From DAOTKC01 sp035449045 (GTDB lineage: Bacteria > Bacillota > Clostridia > Christensenellales > CAG-917), in NCBI GenBank assembly GCA_035449045.1, contig DAOTKC010000009.1:1-47702 (forward strand): a stretch of 47,702 nt of DNA, read 5' to 3'. Shown here piece after piece: positions 16,630 to 25,300 of this stretch (its first letter is position 1; the number at the start of each line of letters is the position of its first letter). The translations under genes were made by a program, and so were the position numbers. A model generated the notes under the pieces. That model was not told where the DNA came from and did no database searches. It worked only from the letters and a program-made list of their open reading frames with translations.

Positions 16630-18192
16630 CTAGCTCTTCTTTATCACTTCGAAGCTGGCGCCCGAAAATGTGACGCCGCCCGCCGCGATTTTGGCGCGGC
16701 CTATGCCGTTTTCGTCAACGGTAATCGTCACCTCGAGCGGAAAGCCCTTGTAGACGCCGCGGCGAAGGTCGATGCTTTCGCGGCAGAGTAGCGCCGTCTC
16801 GCGCCCGATGGGGACGTTGGTTTCGGCGAGCGTGGAGTGGACGCTGATTACCACCCTTTGAGTGGAGGAGTAAGTGCTGTAACGCCTAGTCACCTTGGCA
16901 GGAAGCGGCGTGTTTTTGGGTATAATGACGGACAAAACGTCTTGTTGTTTTGAAGAGTCGAACACTTCGACGCCGTAGGAGCGGGCGGTGACGTCAATGG
17001 TCTTATAAAGGCCGGTCGAAAACAGCGCGGCGCCCGCCGCCGCGGCATAGACGGCGCCCATGTCGAAAAGCTTACTATCGCGCCCCAGCGTGTCCACCGC
17101 CGTCACTCTCGAGGGCATCACCGTCGCCTGCTTTACCGCGAGTTGGAGCGCGGCCGATTGGCAACAGCCGCCCGAAAGTATGATGCGCGACGCCGCCGCG
17201 AATTTTACCAAACTCTCTTTGACCGCGCCAGCTATTTCCGCCGTTATATTGTCGGTGAGGCGCGCGAAAGTGGCTCGGCTCAAATTGACGTGGTTGACCG
17301 CAAGGCTGTCGCACTCGACAACGGCGGGATCGATGTGCTGCAAAAACTCCTTGGCTATCTTTATGTTGCGGTTTAAGCTGAATTTTTGGAAAGCGGGCAT
17401 CTCGTCCACTATTCCGCATTCCGAAATAACGTAGTTTTTGACCGCCTCGTCGTAGTCCTTGCCGCCGACGTTTTTACCCGCGACATACCTGCGCGTCTCG
17501 GGAAAGCCGACATAGTTATAGTAAATTTCGGCGACGGAAACGCGCGATTCGCCGATGTCGACGACGAGCGCGGAAGTGTCTTTATATCTTTCGCGGTTGA
17601 GTTCGGCAGCGTAAAGGCCGACGGCGGTGGGCTCGGAAAGGCATTTTTCGACCTCGAGGCCGGCAAATTCGGCAAGCCGCACTAATTCCCGCTTATAGCG
17701 GTCGCCCGCGTTTTGGGGGAAGGTGAGCACACATTTTTTAGTGAGGCGGTCGGCCGTTTCTTTTAGCGGCATCTTATCAAAGGCGCTCTTTATGTAGACC
17801 TCGACGGCGTATTTGAAAAACTTTTCGGCAACGCTTTTTGGCGTGTTTGACGCGGTGAAATCGGGTTCGTAATGGCCGCTCAAAGAACGGCTGAGTTCGG
17901 CGCCGAACTTTTTGAAAGTGTTGCCGGAATGGTAGCATTCAGCCGTGCTGTCGTCGTCCAAAAGCTTGAGTAGCTCCTTAATTCTGACAAGCGTTTCGTA
18001 GCGTTCGGAGGCGCCGATAAAGATTTTCTCGCCGAAAATCCACTTTCCGCTTTCAAGCTCAAAGTAGCCCATCGCCGGCAATTCGGAAAGACTGTCCGCT
18101 TTACCGTAAACGGCCTTGCCCGATTCGCCGATGGCGGCGAAACAAACTTTGAGGGTCTCCGTTCCCAAATCAAGTCCGATTTTAAAGTTCAT
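16630..18192 (-). CDS. Hsp70-like (DnaK-family) ATPase without lid, first gene of the cassette
   Basis: 520 aa against 600-640 for DnaK. The nucleotide-binding domain shows phosphate-1 IGLDLGTETLKV (5-16), FPQNAGDRYKRELVRLAEFAG leading into EPTAVGLYAA (187-196), a phosphate-2 loop VVDIGESRVSV (210-220) and an adenosine loop IILSGGCCQS (337-346). The phosphate-2 loop lacks the usual GGGT glycines. A beta-sandwich substrate domain follows at about 395-505 (IDVTARSYGVEV, IIPKNTPLP, PLEVTITVDENGIG), but the helical lid is missing. AGGGAAGG precedes the ATG. It is not the housekeeping dnaK: there is no grpE or dnaJ nearby. As the promoter-proximal gene it probably supplies a dedicated chaperone or assembly ATPase for the genes downstream. 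Confidence 0.9.
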   Translation of the reverse strand: MNFKIGLDLGTETLKVCFAAIGESGKAVYGKADSLSELPAMGYFELESGKWIFGEKIFIGASERYETLVRIKELLKLLDDDSTAECYHSGNTFKKFGAELSRSLSGHYEPDFTASNTPKSVAEKFFKYAVEVYIKSAFDKMPLKETADRLTKKCVLTFPQNAGDRYKRELVRLAEFAGLEVEKCLSEPTAVGLYAAELNRERYKDTSALVVDIGESRVSVAEIYYNYVGFPETRRYVAGKNVGGKDYDEAVKNYVISECGIVDEMPAFQKFSLNRNIKIAKEFLQHIDPAVVECDSLAVNHVNLSRATFARLTDNITAEIAGAVKESLVKFAAASRIILSGGCCQSAALQLAVKQATVMPSRVTAVDTLGRDSKLFDMGAVYAAAAGAALFSTGLYKTIDVTARSYGVEVFDSSKQQDVLSVIIPKNTPLPAKVTRRYSTYSSTQRVVISVHSTLAETNVPIGRETALLCRESIDLRRGVYKGFPLEVTITVDENGIGRAKIAAGGVTFSGASFEVIKKS

Positions 18193-18246
18193 GGTGTCCT
18201 TCCCTAGTTGTTAAATAAGTGTTGTAATTTTTATCTAAAAGTGTAA

Positions 18247-18280
18247 ATGGGGAGCAACAACACCGATGCTTTGCCCCCAT
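18247..18280 (-). promoter_or_regulatory. Inverted repeat at the start of the cassette transcript
   Basis: ATGGGG.GCAA and TTGC.CCCAT arms (10 pairs, one mismatch) flank a 13-nt loop. The predicted transcription start (about 18278) falls inside its first bases, so it would form the 5' terminus of the mRNA or act as a repressor operator. It does not match the CIRCE element of heat-shock operons. Confidence 0.6.
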
Positions 18281-18284
18281 ATAT

Positions 18285-18313
18285 ATTTTACCAAATCAAA
18301 TGGCACATTTCAA
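18285..18313 (-). promoter_or_regulatory. Sigma-A-type promoter of the Hsp70-SNF2 cassette
   Basis: On the minus strand TTGAAA (18308-18313), a 17-bp spacer and TAAAAT (18285-18290). The leader to the ATG at 18192 is about 86 nt. The rest of the 305-bp gap up to ftsY is AT-rich with only the ftsY terminator in it. Confidence 0.65.
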
Positions 18314-18442
18314 CTGCTTTGTAAAATTTAATATATCTTATTTTATAATGTAACGGAAAGTGCGACAATTTCGGTTCAAAAAAATATCCTTTGGGCAGAA
18401 AAAGTCCTAATTTCCCAAAGAAACCGATATTTTATTTAATAT

Positions 18443-18470
18443 TAAAAACCGCGGAGAACTCCCCGCGGTA
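18443..18470 (-). terminator. Intrinsic terminator after ftsY
   Basis: The minus strand reads ACCGCGG, an 8-nt loop, CCGCGGT and then TTTTAATATTAAAT. It separates the ftsY unit from the Hsp70 cassette downstream. Confidence 0.8.
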
Positions 18471-18497
18471 AAACGGAAAAAAATCGGAAACCGTCTG

Positions 18498-19391
18498 TTA
18501 AAAAATAGACTCTATGAAAGCGGAGGCGTCGAAAGCAAGCAAATCGTCGATTTTTTCGCCCACGCCGGCGTATACCACGGGTATGCCCTTCTCACTCGAA
18601 ATGGTAAAGACCACGCCGCCCTTGGCGGTGCCGTCGAGCTTGGTCAAAATTATGCCGTCGACGTCGATGGCCTCGCCGAAAATATCAACTTGGGCAACCG
18701 CGTTTTGGCCGGTCGTGGCGTCCAAAACTATAAACTTGCGGTAGTCGGCGTCGGGCATTTCTCTAAGGATGAGGCGATTGATTTTCTTTAGTTCTTCCAT
18801 CAAATTCTTTTTGTTGTGGAGCCGTCCCGCGGTGTCCACCAAGACGACGTCGGTGCCGCGCGCTTTGGCCGAGGCCAAGGCGTCGAAGACGACGGCGGCG
18901 GGGTCGCTCCCCTCGCCGTGCTTGACGATTCTGACGCCGGCGCGCTCTGCCCAAATCTCGAGCTGCTCGGAAGCGGCTGCACGGAAGGTGTCGGCGGCGG
19001 CGACCACCACCGATTTGCCTTGGTTTTTGAAGATGTTGGCGAGCTTTCCTATCGCCGTGGTTTTGCCCACGCCGTTGACGCCCGAAATTAAGAGCACTAA
19101 AGGATAGGTATATTCCTCGATTTCGAAATCAATCTCGGAAAGCATTATCTCTTTCAGAAGCTCTTTGGCCTCGGCGGGTTCCTTGAGCCTGCGGTTGAAT
19201 ATTTCCTTCTTGAATTCTTCGATGATGGTGGCGACGGTGTCGGGACCTATATCGGCCGAAATCAAGGCGAATTCCAGCTCACTGTAAAAGTCTTCGTCAA
19301 GCTTTCGCGCCGAAAACACCATATAAAGTTTTTGAGAGAGGTTGTCCCGCGTCTTTTTAAGAGCGTCGGCTATCTTTTTGAAAATGCTCAT
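18498..19391 (-). CDS. ftsY: Signal recognition particle receptor FtsY
   Basis: SRP-family GTPase that docks the SRP-ribosome complex at the inner membrane. At 297 aa it consists of the NG core with almost no acidic A-domain, the usual short Gram-positive form. G1 GVNGVGKT is at 104-111, DTFRAAA at 134-140, DTAGR at 186-190 and TKLDG at 250-254. Residues 1-90 form the helical N domain. It starts 47 bp downstream of smc, the standard rnc-smc-ftsY order, and ends at an intrinsic terminator. No ffh follows in this window. Confidence 0.96.
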   Translation of the reverse strand: MSIFKKIADALKKTRDNLSQKLYMVFSARKLDEDFYSELEFALISADIGPDTVATIIEEFKKEIFNRRLKEPAEAKELLKEIMLSEIDFEIEEYTYPLVLLISGVNGVGKTTAIGKLANIFKNQGKSVVVAAADTFRAAASEQLEIWAERAGVRIVKHGEGSDPAAVVFDALASAKARGTDVVLVDTAGRLHNKKNLMEELKKINRLILREMPDADYRKFIVLDATTGQNAVAQVDIFGEAIDVDGIILTKLDGTAKGGVVFTISSEKGIPVVYAGVGEKIDDLLAFDASAFIESIF

Positions 19392-19437
19392 AGTTTTTTT
19401 AGCTTGATCGCTTCCATTTGTTCATTTTGGTTTTTGT

Positions 19438-22400
19438 TTACGCCGTTTTCTTGCTCTCCGACGCCTGCTTCAATGCCTCCGACAGCATGACCGACACCGT
19501 CTTTGAGACGCCGCGCTCCTCCATGGTGACGCCGTAGAGCTGGTCGGCGAATTCCATCGTCGGCTTTTTGTGAGTTATCACGATGAACTGCGACTTGTCG
19601 CAGAACTTTCTCAGGCATTCGGCGAAAAGGCGGCAGTTGGTGTCATCGAGCGCCGATTCTATTTCGTCGAGCACGCAGAAAGGTATAGTCTTCATCTTCA
19701 TGATGGCGAAAAAGATGGAGATGGCGACCATGGAGCGTTCGCCGCCCGAAAGGTTGGTGAGGCTGCTGACGGTTTTGCCCGGCGGGTTGCCTTTTATTTC
19801 AATGTCGCAGTCAAGCGGCGAAGCGCCTTCCTCCAACACTAAATGCAAAGAAGCCTTGCCGCCGGCGAACAGCTCGCGGAAGACCTCGCCGTAGTTTTTG
19901 TTGATAATTTCAAAGGTGTCGACGAACTGTTTGGTCATCCGCTTTATTAAGTCGGCGAGAAGCTTTTGGAGCGAGGCCTCGGTCTCCACCATGTCGTCGC
20001 GGTCACGGACGCGCTGCTCGTATTCAAGGTTGACGCTCTCGAAGTCGGCGAGGGCGTTGTGGTTTATCTCGCCCAAAACCGTGATGTCGCGTTTTAAGCT
20101 CTTGATTTTATTTTCGGCGCCCACGCTGTCGAACTCCTCCGACTTAAGGCTCAGCGCGCTCTCGTAGTCGAGCCCGTATTCTTCCATTATGTATTCGGCG
20201 GATTTTTGCATATCCTCTGTTATCCGCTCCACCGCGCTCTCCGCCTTGATTTTGGCGATAGTCAGCTCGTTTATACGCGCAGAAAGCAGGCCGCGCTTTT
20301 CTTCAAGATCGGACATCGCCGTCTGGAAAGTCTTTTTGGTATCGGTGAGCTCGGCAAGCTTAGCCTCGAGCGCCGTTATCTTTTCGGTTGCCTCGCCCGA
20401 GGGCTTGCTGGCGTTGAGCTCGCCCGATATCGCGGCAATCCTGTCCTTTATCGCCAAAAGCTGTTCACGCTTCTCCGCGGTGTCGGTTTCAAGGTCGCCG
20501 ATTTCAAATTCAATGCGCGAAATATCGCTTCTGATTTGCTCGAGTTCGCTCTCGATTTTTGCAATATCGACCCTTAACATGGTCGATTCGGTCACGTAAA
20601 GGTCTTTTTTGCGCCGAACCTCGTCAAGCTCGCCGTAGGTTTTGCTGGAAAGCTCGTCTTTGAATTGCTTCTCTTTGAGCGCCGACGCCTCGAGCGCATC
20701 GATGCTCTCGATTTCCGCCGAAAGCTTGGCGACTTCGGCGTCGAGCGCGGCGACTTCGGCCGATTCTGCCTCCACCTCTTCGCCCAGCGAGGAGATGATG
20801 TCCTTGGCCTTTTCCAGCCTTTCGCGGGATGCCGCGAGCGCGGTGGAAGTTTCGTTGATGAGCTCTATCGTCTGCTGGAGGCTTTCCTGCGCCGATTTCA
20901 AATCGGAAGCCGCCGCAGCTTTGGCTTTTTCGATTGCTTCAATCCGTTTTTTGAGCGTCTCGACGCTCTTTTGAAGCTCCAATATCTGCTTTTCCTGCTG
21001 GAGTATGCGGGAGCCCGAGGAACGCTTGCTGCCGCCCGTCATGGCGCCGCCTCTGTGGAAAATGCTGCCGTCGAGCGTCACCATCTTGAAGCCGCTTTGA
21101 TATTTTTTAGAGAGCCTTATTGCCGTTTCGGCGTTGTCGACCACCACTGTGTTGCCGAGGAGGTGGAAAAGTAGCGGCTTATATTTTTCCTCTATTGCGA
21201 CAAGGTCGGCGGCTATGCCGAGGACGCCGCTCTCGTTGAGCGCAACGTCATAGCGGGAGTCGAGCGTAAAGGGCCTGATTGCCGACATCGGAAGGAAAGT
21301 GACGGTGCCGTATTGCTTTTGCTTGAGCACGTTGATGAGGTATTTGGCGTCCTCTTGATTGGGAGTTACAATATTTTGAAGCGTCATGCCGAGCGCGGAG
21401 TCAATCGCCTCGCCGTATTCCTTGGGAACTTTGAGCAGCTCGGCGACGGTGCCGATTATGCGGTAGGAAAGCTCGGCGTTGAATTTCTTTTCTTTCATCA
21501 AGCTCGCGACGGCCTCCTGATAGGCGTTGTAGTCGCGCTTGCTCTGCTCTAAAAATTCCAAGCTCTTGAGCGAGGCGGAGAGCTGTGTGTTGAGCTTTAG
21601 ATAGTCGTCGGAAAAAATCGCTATCGACTCCTCCGCTTCCGCTTTAGCGCGGTTGAGCTCCGTTAGCCTTGCCGCGGCTTCGGCTTTTTCTCTGCTCAGC
21701 CGCTGGATTTTAGCTTCCTCGGACGTGGCAGACGCCCTTTCAAACGCCAGCCTCTGCGATTTTACCTCGTAAGATGCGCGCTGTTTTTCAAGCAGTTCGC
21801 GCTTTAAGTCCCTAAGCTTTATATACTGTTGCAAGTTTGCTTTAATCTCGTAGAGCCGCTCGAGGTCGCCCGAAATGCGGGAGGCGGCATCGGCGTAGGA
21901 CACCTCGCTTTCACTCAAGATTTTCGTCAGTTTCTCGCGCTCTTCCTCGACCTCTTTCAGCCTGTCCGACTTGGCCTTGAGCGCCGACATTTTTATTTCT
22001 TTAGCTAAGGTGGCGGATTCAATTTTATCTTTGGCGGCGGCGATTTTTTCGCCGTTTTCCAAAATCAGCGAATTTAGCCGACGCTCCTCGTCCTCGGCGG
22101 CGCGCAGACGCTCAATCTTGGTGTTGACGTCGCCGACCTTTTCCATATGGCTGACCTTGAGGTCAAGAAGCTCGGCGTTTACAGTCGCTATTTCGGCGTC
22201 GGTTTCCGAAAAGATGAATTTTGCCGCCTCGTAGTCCTTGGTGGCGACGGCGTTTTCGGCCTCCAGCGCATTAAGCTCGGCGTTTACCTCGGTAAGGCGG
22301 CCGGCGTGCTTGGCCTTGTCGGCTTGGTTTTTGTAATATTTATAAATAAAATAGTTGATGTCATACCACTTGAGCTCTGACGCCACCTCGTCGTAGCGCT

Positions 22401-23040
22401 TTTTCTTTTCCACCTGACTTTTCAAGGGGCGCAGGCGGCTTTCAAGTAGGGCGATTTCGCCGGCCAGCCGCTCGATATTCAAGTTGTATTTTTCGATGTT
22501 GCTCTCGTATTCTTTCTTCTGGCTCTTGAACTTGGAGATGCCCGCCGCTTCCTCGAAAATCTTGCGGCGGTCTTCGTTTTTTGGGGAAAGAATTTCGTCT
22601 ACTTTATTTTGCCCGATGATGGAATAGCCCTCTTTGCCTATGCCGGTGTCGTAAAGCATGTCGGTAATCTGCCGCTTTAGGCAGGGCTGGCGGTTGATGA
22701 AATATTCCGAGCTGCCGCTTCTGTCGAGCTTTCTCGTGAAGACGACCTCGTCAAGGTCGGTGCTGAAAATTTTGGCGGAATTGTCGAAGTAGAGCGAAAC
22801 TTCGCAGTAAGAGTGCGACTTTCTGGCCTCGGTGCCGTTGAAGATGACGTCGCTCATCTTCTCGCCGCGCAGGCTCTTGGCGCTTTGCTCGCCCAGCACC
22901 CAGCGAATGGCGTCCAGCACGTTACTCTTGCCGCAGCCGTTGGGGCCGACTATGGCGGTGATATCCTTGGTAAAGTTCAAAACCGTCTTATCGGCAAAGG
23001 ATTTGAAGCCGATAAGCTCAATTTTTGTGAGATTTAGCAT
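19438..23040 (-). CDS. smc: Chromosome partition protein SMC
   Basis: Condensin ATPase, 1200 aa, normal length. N-terminal Walker A GPNGCGKS is at 32-39. A long coiled coil runs through both arms, with a hinge at roughly 510-670 (AIDSALGMTLQNIVTPNQEDAKYLI region). The C-terminal head contains NLSGGERSMVAI and Walker B PFCVLDEIESALDD. It dimerises through the hinge and works with ScpA and ScpB (not in this window) to compact and segregate the chromosome. AGGGAGA precedes the ATG. Spacing of 36 bp from rnc and 46 bp to ftsY indicates one operon. Confidence 0.97.
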   Translation of the reverse strand: MLNLTKIELIGFKSFADKTVLNFTKDITAIVGPNGCGKSNVLDAIRWVLGEQSAKSLRGEKMSDVIFNGTEARKSHSYCEVSLYFDNSAKIFSTDLDEVVFTRKLDRSGSSEYFINRQPCLKRQITDMLYDTGIGKEGYSIIGQNKVDEILSPKNEDRRKIFEEAAGISKFKSQKKEYESNIEKYNLNIERLAGEIALLESRLRPLKSQVEKKKRYDEVASELKWYDINYFIYKYYKNQADKAKHAGRLTEVNAELNALEAENAVATKDYEAAKFIFSETDAEIATVNAELLDLKVSHMEKVGDVNTKIERLRAAEDEERRLNSLILENGEKIAAAKDKIESATLAKEIKMSALKAKSDRLKEVEEEREKLTKILSESEVSYADAASRISGDLERLYEIKANLQQYIKLRDLKRELLEKQRASYEVKSQRLAFERASATSEEAKIQRLSREKAEAAARLTELNRAKAEAEESIAIFSDDYLKLNTQLSASLKSLEFLEQSKRDYNAYQEAVASLMKEKKFNAELSYRIIGTVAELLKVPKEYGEAIDSALGMTLQNIVTPNQEDAKYLINVLKQKQYGTVTFLPMSAIRPFTLDSRYDVALNESGVLGIAADLVAIEEKYKPLLFHLLGNTVVVDNAETAIRLSKKYQSGFKMVTLDGSIFHRGGAMTGGSKRSSGSRILQQEKQILELQKSVETLKKRIEAIEKAKAAAASDLKSAQESLQQTIELINETSTALAASRERLEKAKDIISSLGEEVEAESAEVAALDAEVAKLSAEIESIDALEASALKEKQFKDELSSKTYGELDEVRRKKDLYVTESTMLRVDIAKIESELEQIRSDISRIEFEIGDLETDTAEKREQLLAIKDRIAAISGELNASKPSGEATEKITALEAKLAELTDTKKTFQTAMSDLEEKRGLLSARINELTIAKIKAESAVERITEDMQKSAEYIMEEYGLDYESALSLKSEEFDSVGAENKIKSLKRDITVLGEINHNALADFESVNLEYEQRVRDRDDMVETEASLQKLLADLIKRMTKQFVDTFEIINKNYGEVFRELFAGGKASLHLVLEEGASPLDCDIEIKGNPPGKTVSSLTNLSGGERSMVAISIFFAIMKMKTIPFCVLDEIESALDDTNCRLFAECLRKFCDKSQFIVITHKKPTMEFADQLYGVTMEERGVSKTVSVMLSEALKQASESKKTA

Positions 23041-23076
23041 TCCGTTCTCCCTTTATATCAAATAAGCCAAACTCAA

Positions 23077-23784
23077 TTATTTAAGACTACGGCCGCGAAG
23101 CTTGAAATACTCCAGCGCGGCTTTTGCCGCGGCCTGCTGTGCGTCCTTTTTGGATTTGCCCGCCCCGCTTCCGATTTTAACGCCCTCGAACATGACGTCA
23201 AAGCAAAACTCGGGCGAATGCGCTTCGCCTGCCGAAGACGACAGCACATATTGAAGCTCGATTTCGTTCTTGGCGGCGAACTCGTTCAAATCCGACTTAT
23301 GGTCGCCCTCGAATTTGGATGACGCCGCGGCGTTGAGCTTATCGGCAAGCAAGCCGAGCGCCACCGTCTTGGCCGCCTTCATTCCGCCGTCGAGATAGAC
23401 GGCGGCAATCATCGCCTCAAAAATATCGGAGCGCACTTTGTCGTTGTCGTCGATGTGCTGTTTGGCTTCGCCCGCGCCCATTAAAAGATAGCGGTTAAGC
23501 CCCTTGGCGCCCACAATTTGAGCGAGCGGCCGCGCCGATACTACGGTGGAGCGAAGCTTGGTTAAGAGTCCCTCCTCGGCGCTCGGGATAAGCTCCATAA
23601 GCCTTTCGGCAACCAGAAAATCAAGGATGCTGTCACCCAAAAACTCCAGCGCCTGATAACTCTTGGTCTTTTGCAGCTTGGCAAAGGAGTTGTGGGTAAA
23701 GGCGCGGCAAAGCAACTCTTTATTCTTAAAAGAATAACCTATGATTTTCTCGATTTCGTCTACGTTTTTTTCCCAACCGTTCAC
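23077..23784 (-). CDS. rnc: Ribonuclease III
   Basis: Double-strand-specific endoribonuclease for rRNA and mRNA processing, 235 aa. The catalytic block ALEFLGDSILDF (45-56, with E47 and D51) and SDIFEAMIAAVYLD (119-132, with D120 and E123) give the acidic metal site. A dsRNA-binding domain spans about 165-230, ending in KSKKDAQQAAAKAALEYF. The usual NER before LEFLGD is YQA here, a variation also seen in other Firmicutes. Translation starts at GTG (23782-23784) behind an AAAAGGAAAAG stretch. It heads the rnc-smc-ftsY unit. Confidence 0.95.
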   Translation of the reverse strand: MNGWEKNVDEIEKIIGYSFKNKELLCRAFTHNSFAKLQKTKSYQALEFLGDSILDFLVAERLMELIPSAEEGLLTKLRSTVVSARPLAQIVGAKGLNRYLLMGAGEAKQHIDDNDKVRSDIFEAMIAAVYLDGGMKAAKTVALGLLADKLNAAASSKFEGDHKSDLNEFAAKNEIELQYVLSSSAGEAHSPEFCFDVMFEGVKIGSGAGKSKKDAQQAAAKAALEYFKLRGRSLK

Positions 23785-24111
23785 TCGGTGCTTTTCCTTT
23801 TTGTTTATCGGGATTGCCTTTCGGCAAAATTACCTTGAGGTTTTTTCGTTTTTCATTCGGTGCGCCAGCACCGCTACCAAGTTATTAGTTATTCGTTATT
23901 CATTATTCGTTCGGGGTAGCCGCATTCGTTCGGCGCCCGCGCCGCTTACACCCCTATATTCTCTCTCGTTGGGCCGTTAAAATACCTGTGGTTTTTTTTT
24001 CGCTTTCAGCCGAAATAAGCAGTTTTTTCAAAACTAACATTAAATAGTTTAATATAAAAAAACGCTTTTGGCAACAAAAGCGTCTTTGTTATTTTTGTGT
24101 TTAAACCGAGC
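23785..24111. other. 327-bp intergenic region between plsX and rnc
   Basis: No gene is seen. From right to left it holds the plsX terminator (24062-24083), an AT-rich part that must contain the rnc promoter (no convincing -35/-10 pair found), and a small odd segment at 23858-23920 with a CGGTGC/GCACCG hairpin and near-repeats of TTATTCG between GCTACC and GGTAGC arms. Confidence 0.6.
24055..24084 (-). terminator. Intrinsic terminator after plsX
   Basis: A 9-bp stem ACGCTTTTG/CAAAAGCGT (24062-24070, 24075-24083) with a GCAA-type loop is followed on the minus strand by a T7 run. Confidence 0.85.
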
Positions 24112-25122
24112 TTACTCCGCCGAAGAGTAGGAAGCAAGGCGGTTCTCGATGTTTTCGGCTATGTTGGCTTGAGCAAGCTCTTTCGCCTGAAGGATGGCGG
24201 CGGCGATGGATGACGCTTTGGATGCGCCGTGCGCCTTTATGACGACTTTCTTAAGCCCCAAAAAGCAGGCGCCGCCCCTTTCGTTGTAGTCGAGTTTGCT
24301 CTTTATGCCGTAGAGCACGGGTTTCAAGAGAAGGGCGCCCAGCTTGGCTCTCAAGCCGCCCTGCTTTATCCCCTCTTTCAAAAGCCCGAACACCGCGCCC
24401 GCCACGCCTTCAGCCGTCTTTAAGGCGATGTTGCCGTAAAAGCCGTCGGCGACGACGACGTCGACGGCGCCGGTGAGGATGTCCCTGCCCTCGACGTTGC
24501 CGATAAAGTTTAATCCCGCCGAACTTATCAGCCCGAATGCTTCCTTGGTGAGCTCGTTGCCTTTTTTGTCCTCGGTGCCGTTGGAGAGAAGGCCTACTTT
24601 GGGATTTTTGATGCCCGAAGCCTCGGCGAACGCCGCGCCCATCAGCGCGAACTGCGCAAGATATTGCGGCTTACAGTCGACGTTGGCGCCGCAGTCAGTC
24701 ATGACGACGGAGCCGCCCGTCACGGTGGGAAGAAGGGGCGCCAGCGCGGGGCGCATGATGTTTTTAAGCCGTCCGACTTTTAAGAAGGCTGCCGTCAGCA
24801 CCGCGCCCGTGCTGCCCGCCGAAACGAAAGCGGCGGCGGCGGAGTCGCTCGCTAGAAGCTCAAGGCCTTTGGCGAGCGAGCTGTTGGGCTTGGTTCTTAT
24901 CGCGGTTGTCGGAACGTCGTCGTTGGTGACGGCGTCGGGCGCGTCTAAAAACTCGGCACGCATGCGGTCGCCGCCGTATTTATCAAAAAGCGCTTCCAAC
25001 TCCTCTTTTTTTCCTGCCAGCACTACGCTGAATCCCCCCGCTCGCTTTAAGGCGAGCGCGGCGCCTTCCGCCACCGCTTCCGCTCCCAAATCGCTGCCGT
25101 AGGCGTCAACGACGATTTTCAT
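24112..25122 (-). CDS. plsX: Phosphate acyltransferase PlsX
   Basis: Makes acyl-phosphate from acyl-ACP for phosphatidic acid synthesis at the membrane. The protein begins MKIVVDAYGSDLGAEAV, the family's conserved N-terminus, and contains VSAGSTGA, TDCGANVDCKP, GLLSNGTEDKKG and VADGFYGNI blocks. It has 336 aa. ATG at 25122 is chosen because GGAGGG lies 8 nt upstream; a farther in-frame ATG at 25149 would lie ahead of that site and add residues absent from the family. It is usually followed by acpP and fab genes, but here the next gene is rnc after a terminator. No FapR-like operator was found upstream. Confidence 0.94.
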   Translation of the reverse strand: MKIVVDAYGSDLGAEAVAEGAALALKRAGGFSVVLAGKKEELEALFDKYGGDRMRAEFLDAPDAVTNDDVPTTAIRTKPNSSLAKGLELLASDSAAAAFVSAGSTGAVLTAAFLKVGRLKNIMRPALAPLLPTVTGGSVVMTDCGANVDCKPQYLAQFALMGAAFAEASGIKNPKVGLLSNGTEDKKGNELTKEAFGLISSAGLNFIGNVEGRDILTGAVDVVVADGFYGNIALKTAEGVAGAVFGLLKEGIKQGGLRAKLGALLLKPVLYGIKSKLDYNERGGACFLGLKKVVIKAHGASKASSIAAAILQAKELAQANIAENIENRLASYSSAE

Positions 25123-25278
25123 AAAATATCCCTCCGATAAATTTATCAATATCCCGAATAAGAGTTTTATGTGATTGTTTTGTAATAATTAAGCTTTTGT
25201 TTGTGTATTAAACCGCCGATTGATTAACAAATATTTTACGCAAATTTTAATAAATTTTTCGTCTCTTTAAACTAAAAA

Positions 25279-25296
25279 TAGCGGCTTGCGCCGCTA
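25279..25296 (-). terminator. Intrinsic terminator after rpmF
   Basis: A TAGCGGC/GCCGCTA stem with a 4-nt loop is followed by ATTTTTAG on the minus strand. It makes rpmF a single-gene unit. Confidence 0.75.
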
Positions 25297-25300
25297 CCTT

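Noticed and set aside
2554..18192. Calling the cassette a DISARM, Dpd or BREX defence locus because of the SNF2 gene
   Set aside because: No methyltransferase, nuclease, DUF1998, PglZ or queuosine-type gene is present, and Hsp70, MBG and Vps4-like genes are not parts of those systems.
18247..18280. CIRCE operator before the Hsp70-like gene
   Set aside because: Arms are ATGGGG/CCCCAT with GCAA/TTGC, not TTAGCACTC/GAGTGCTAA.
25123..25278. FapR-type operator before plsX
   Set aside because: No TTAGTAC-type palindrome found in the gap; only AT-rich sequence.
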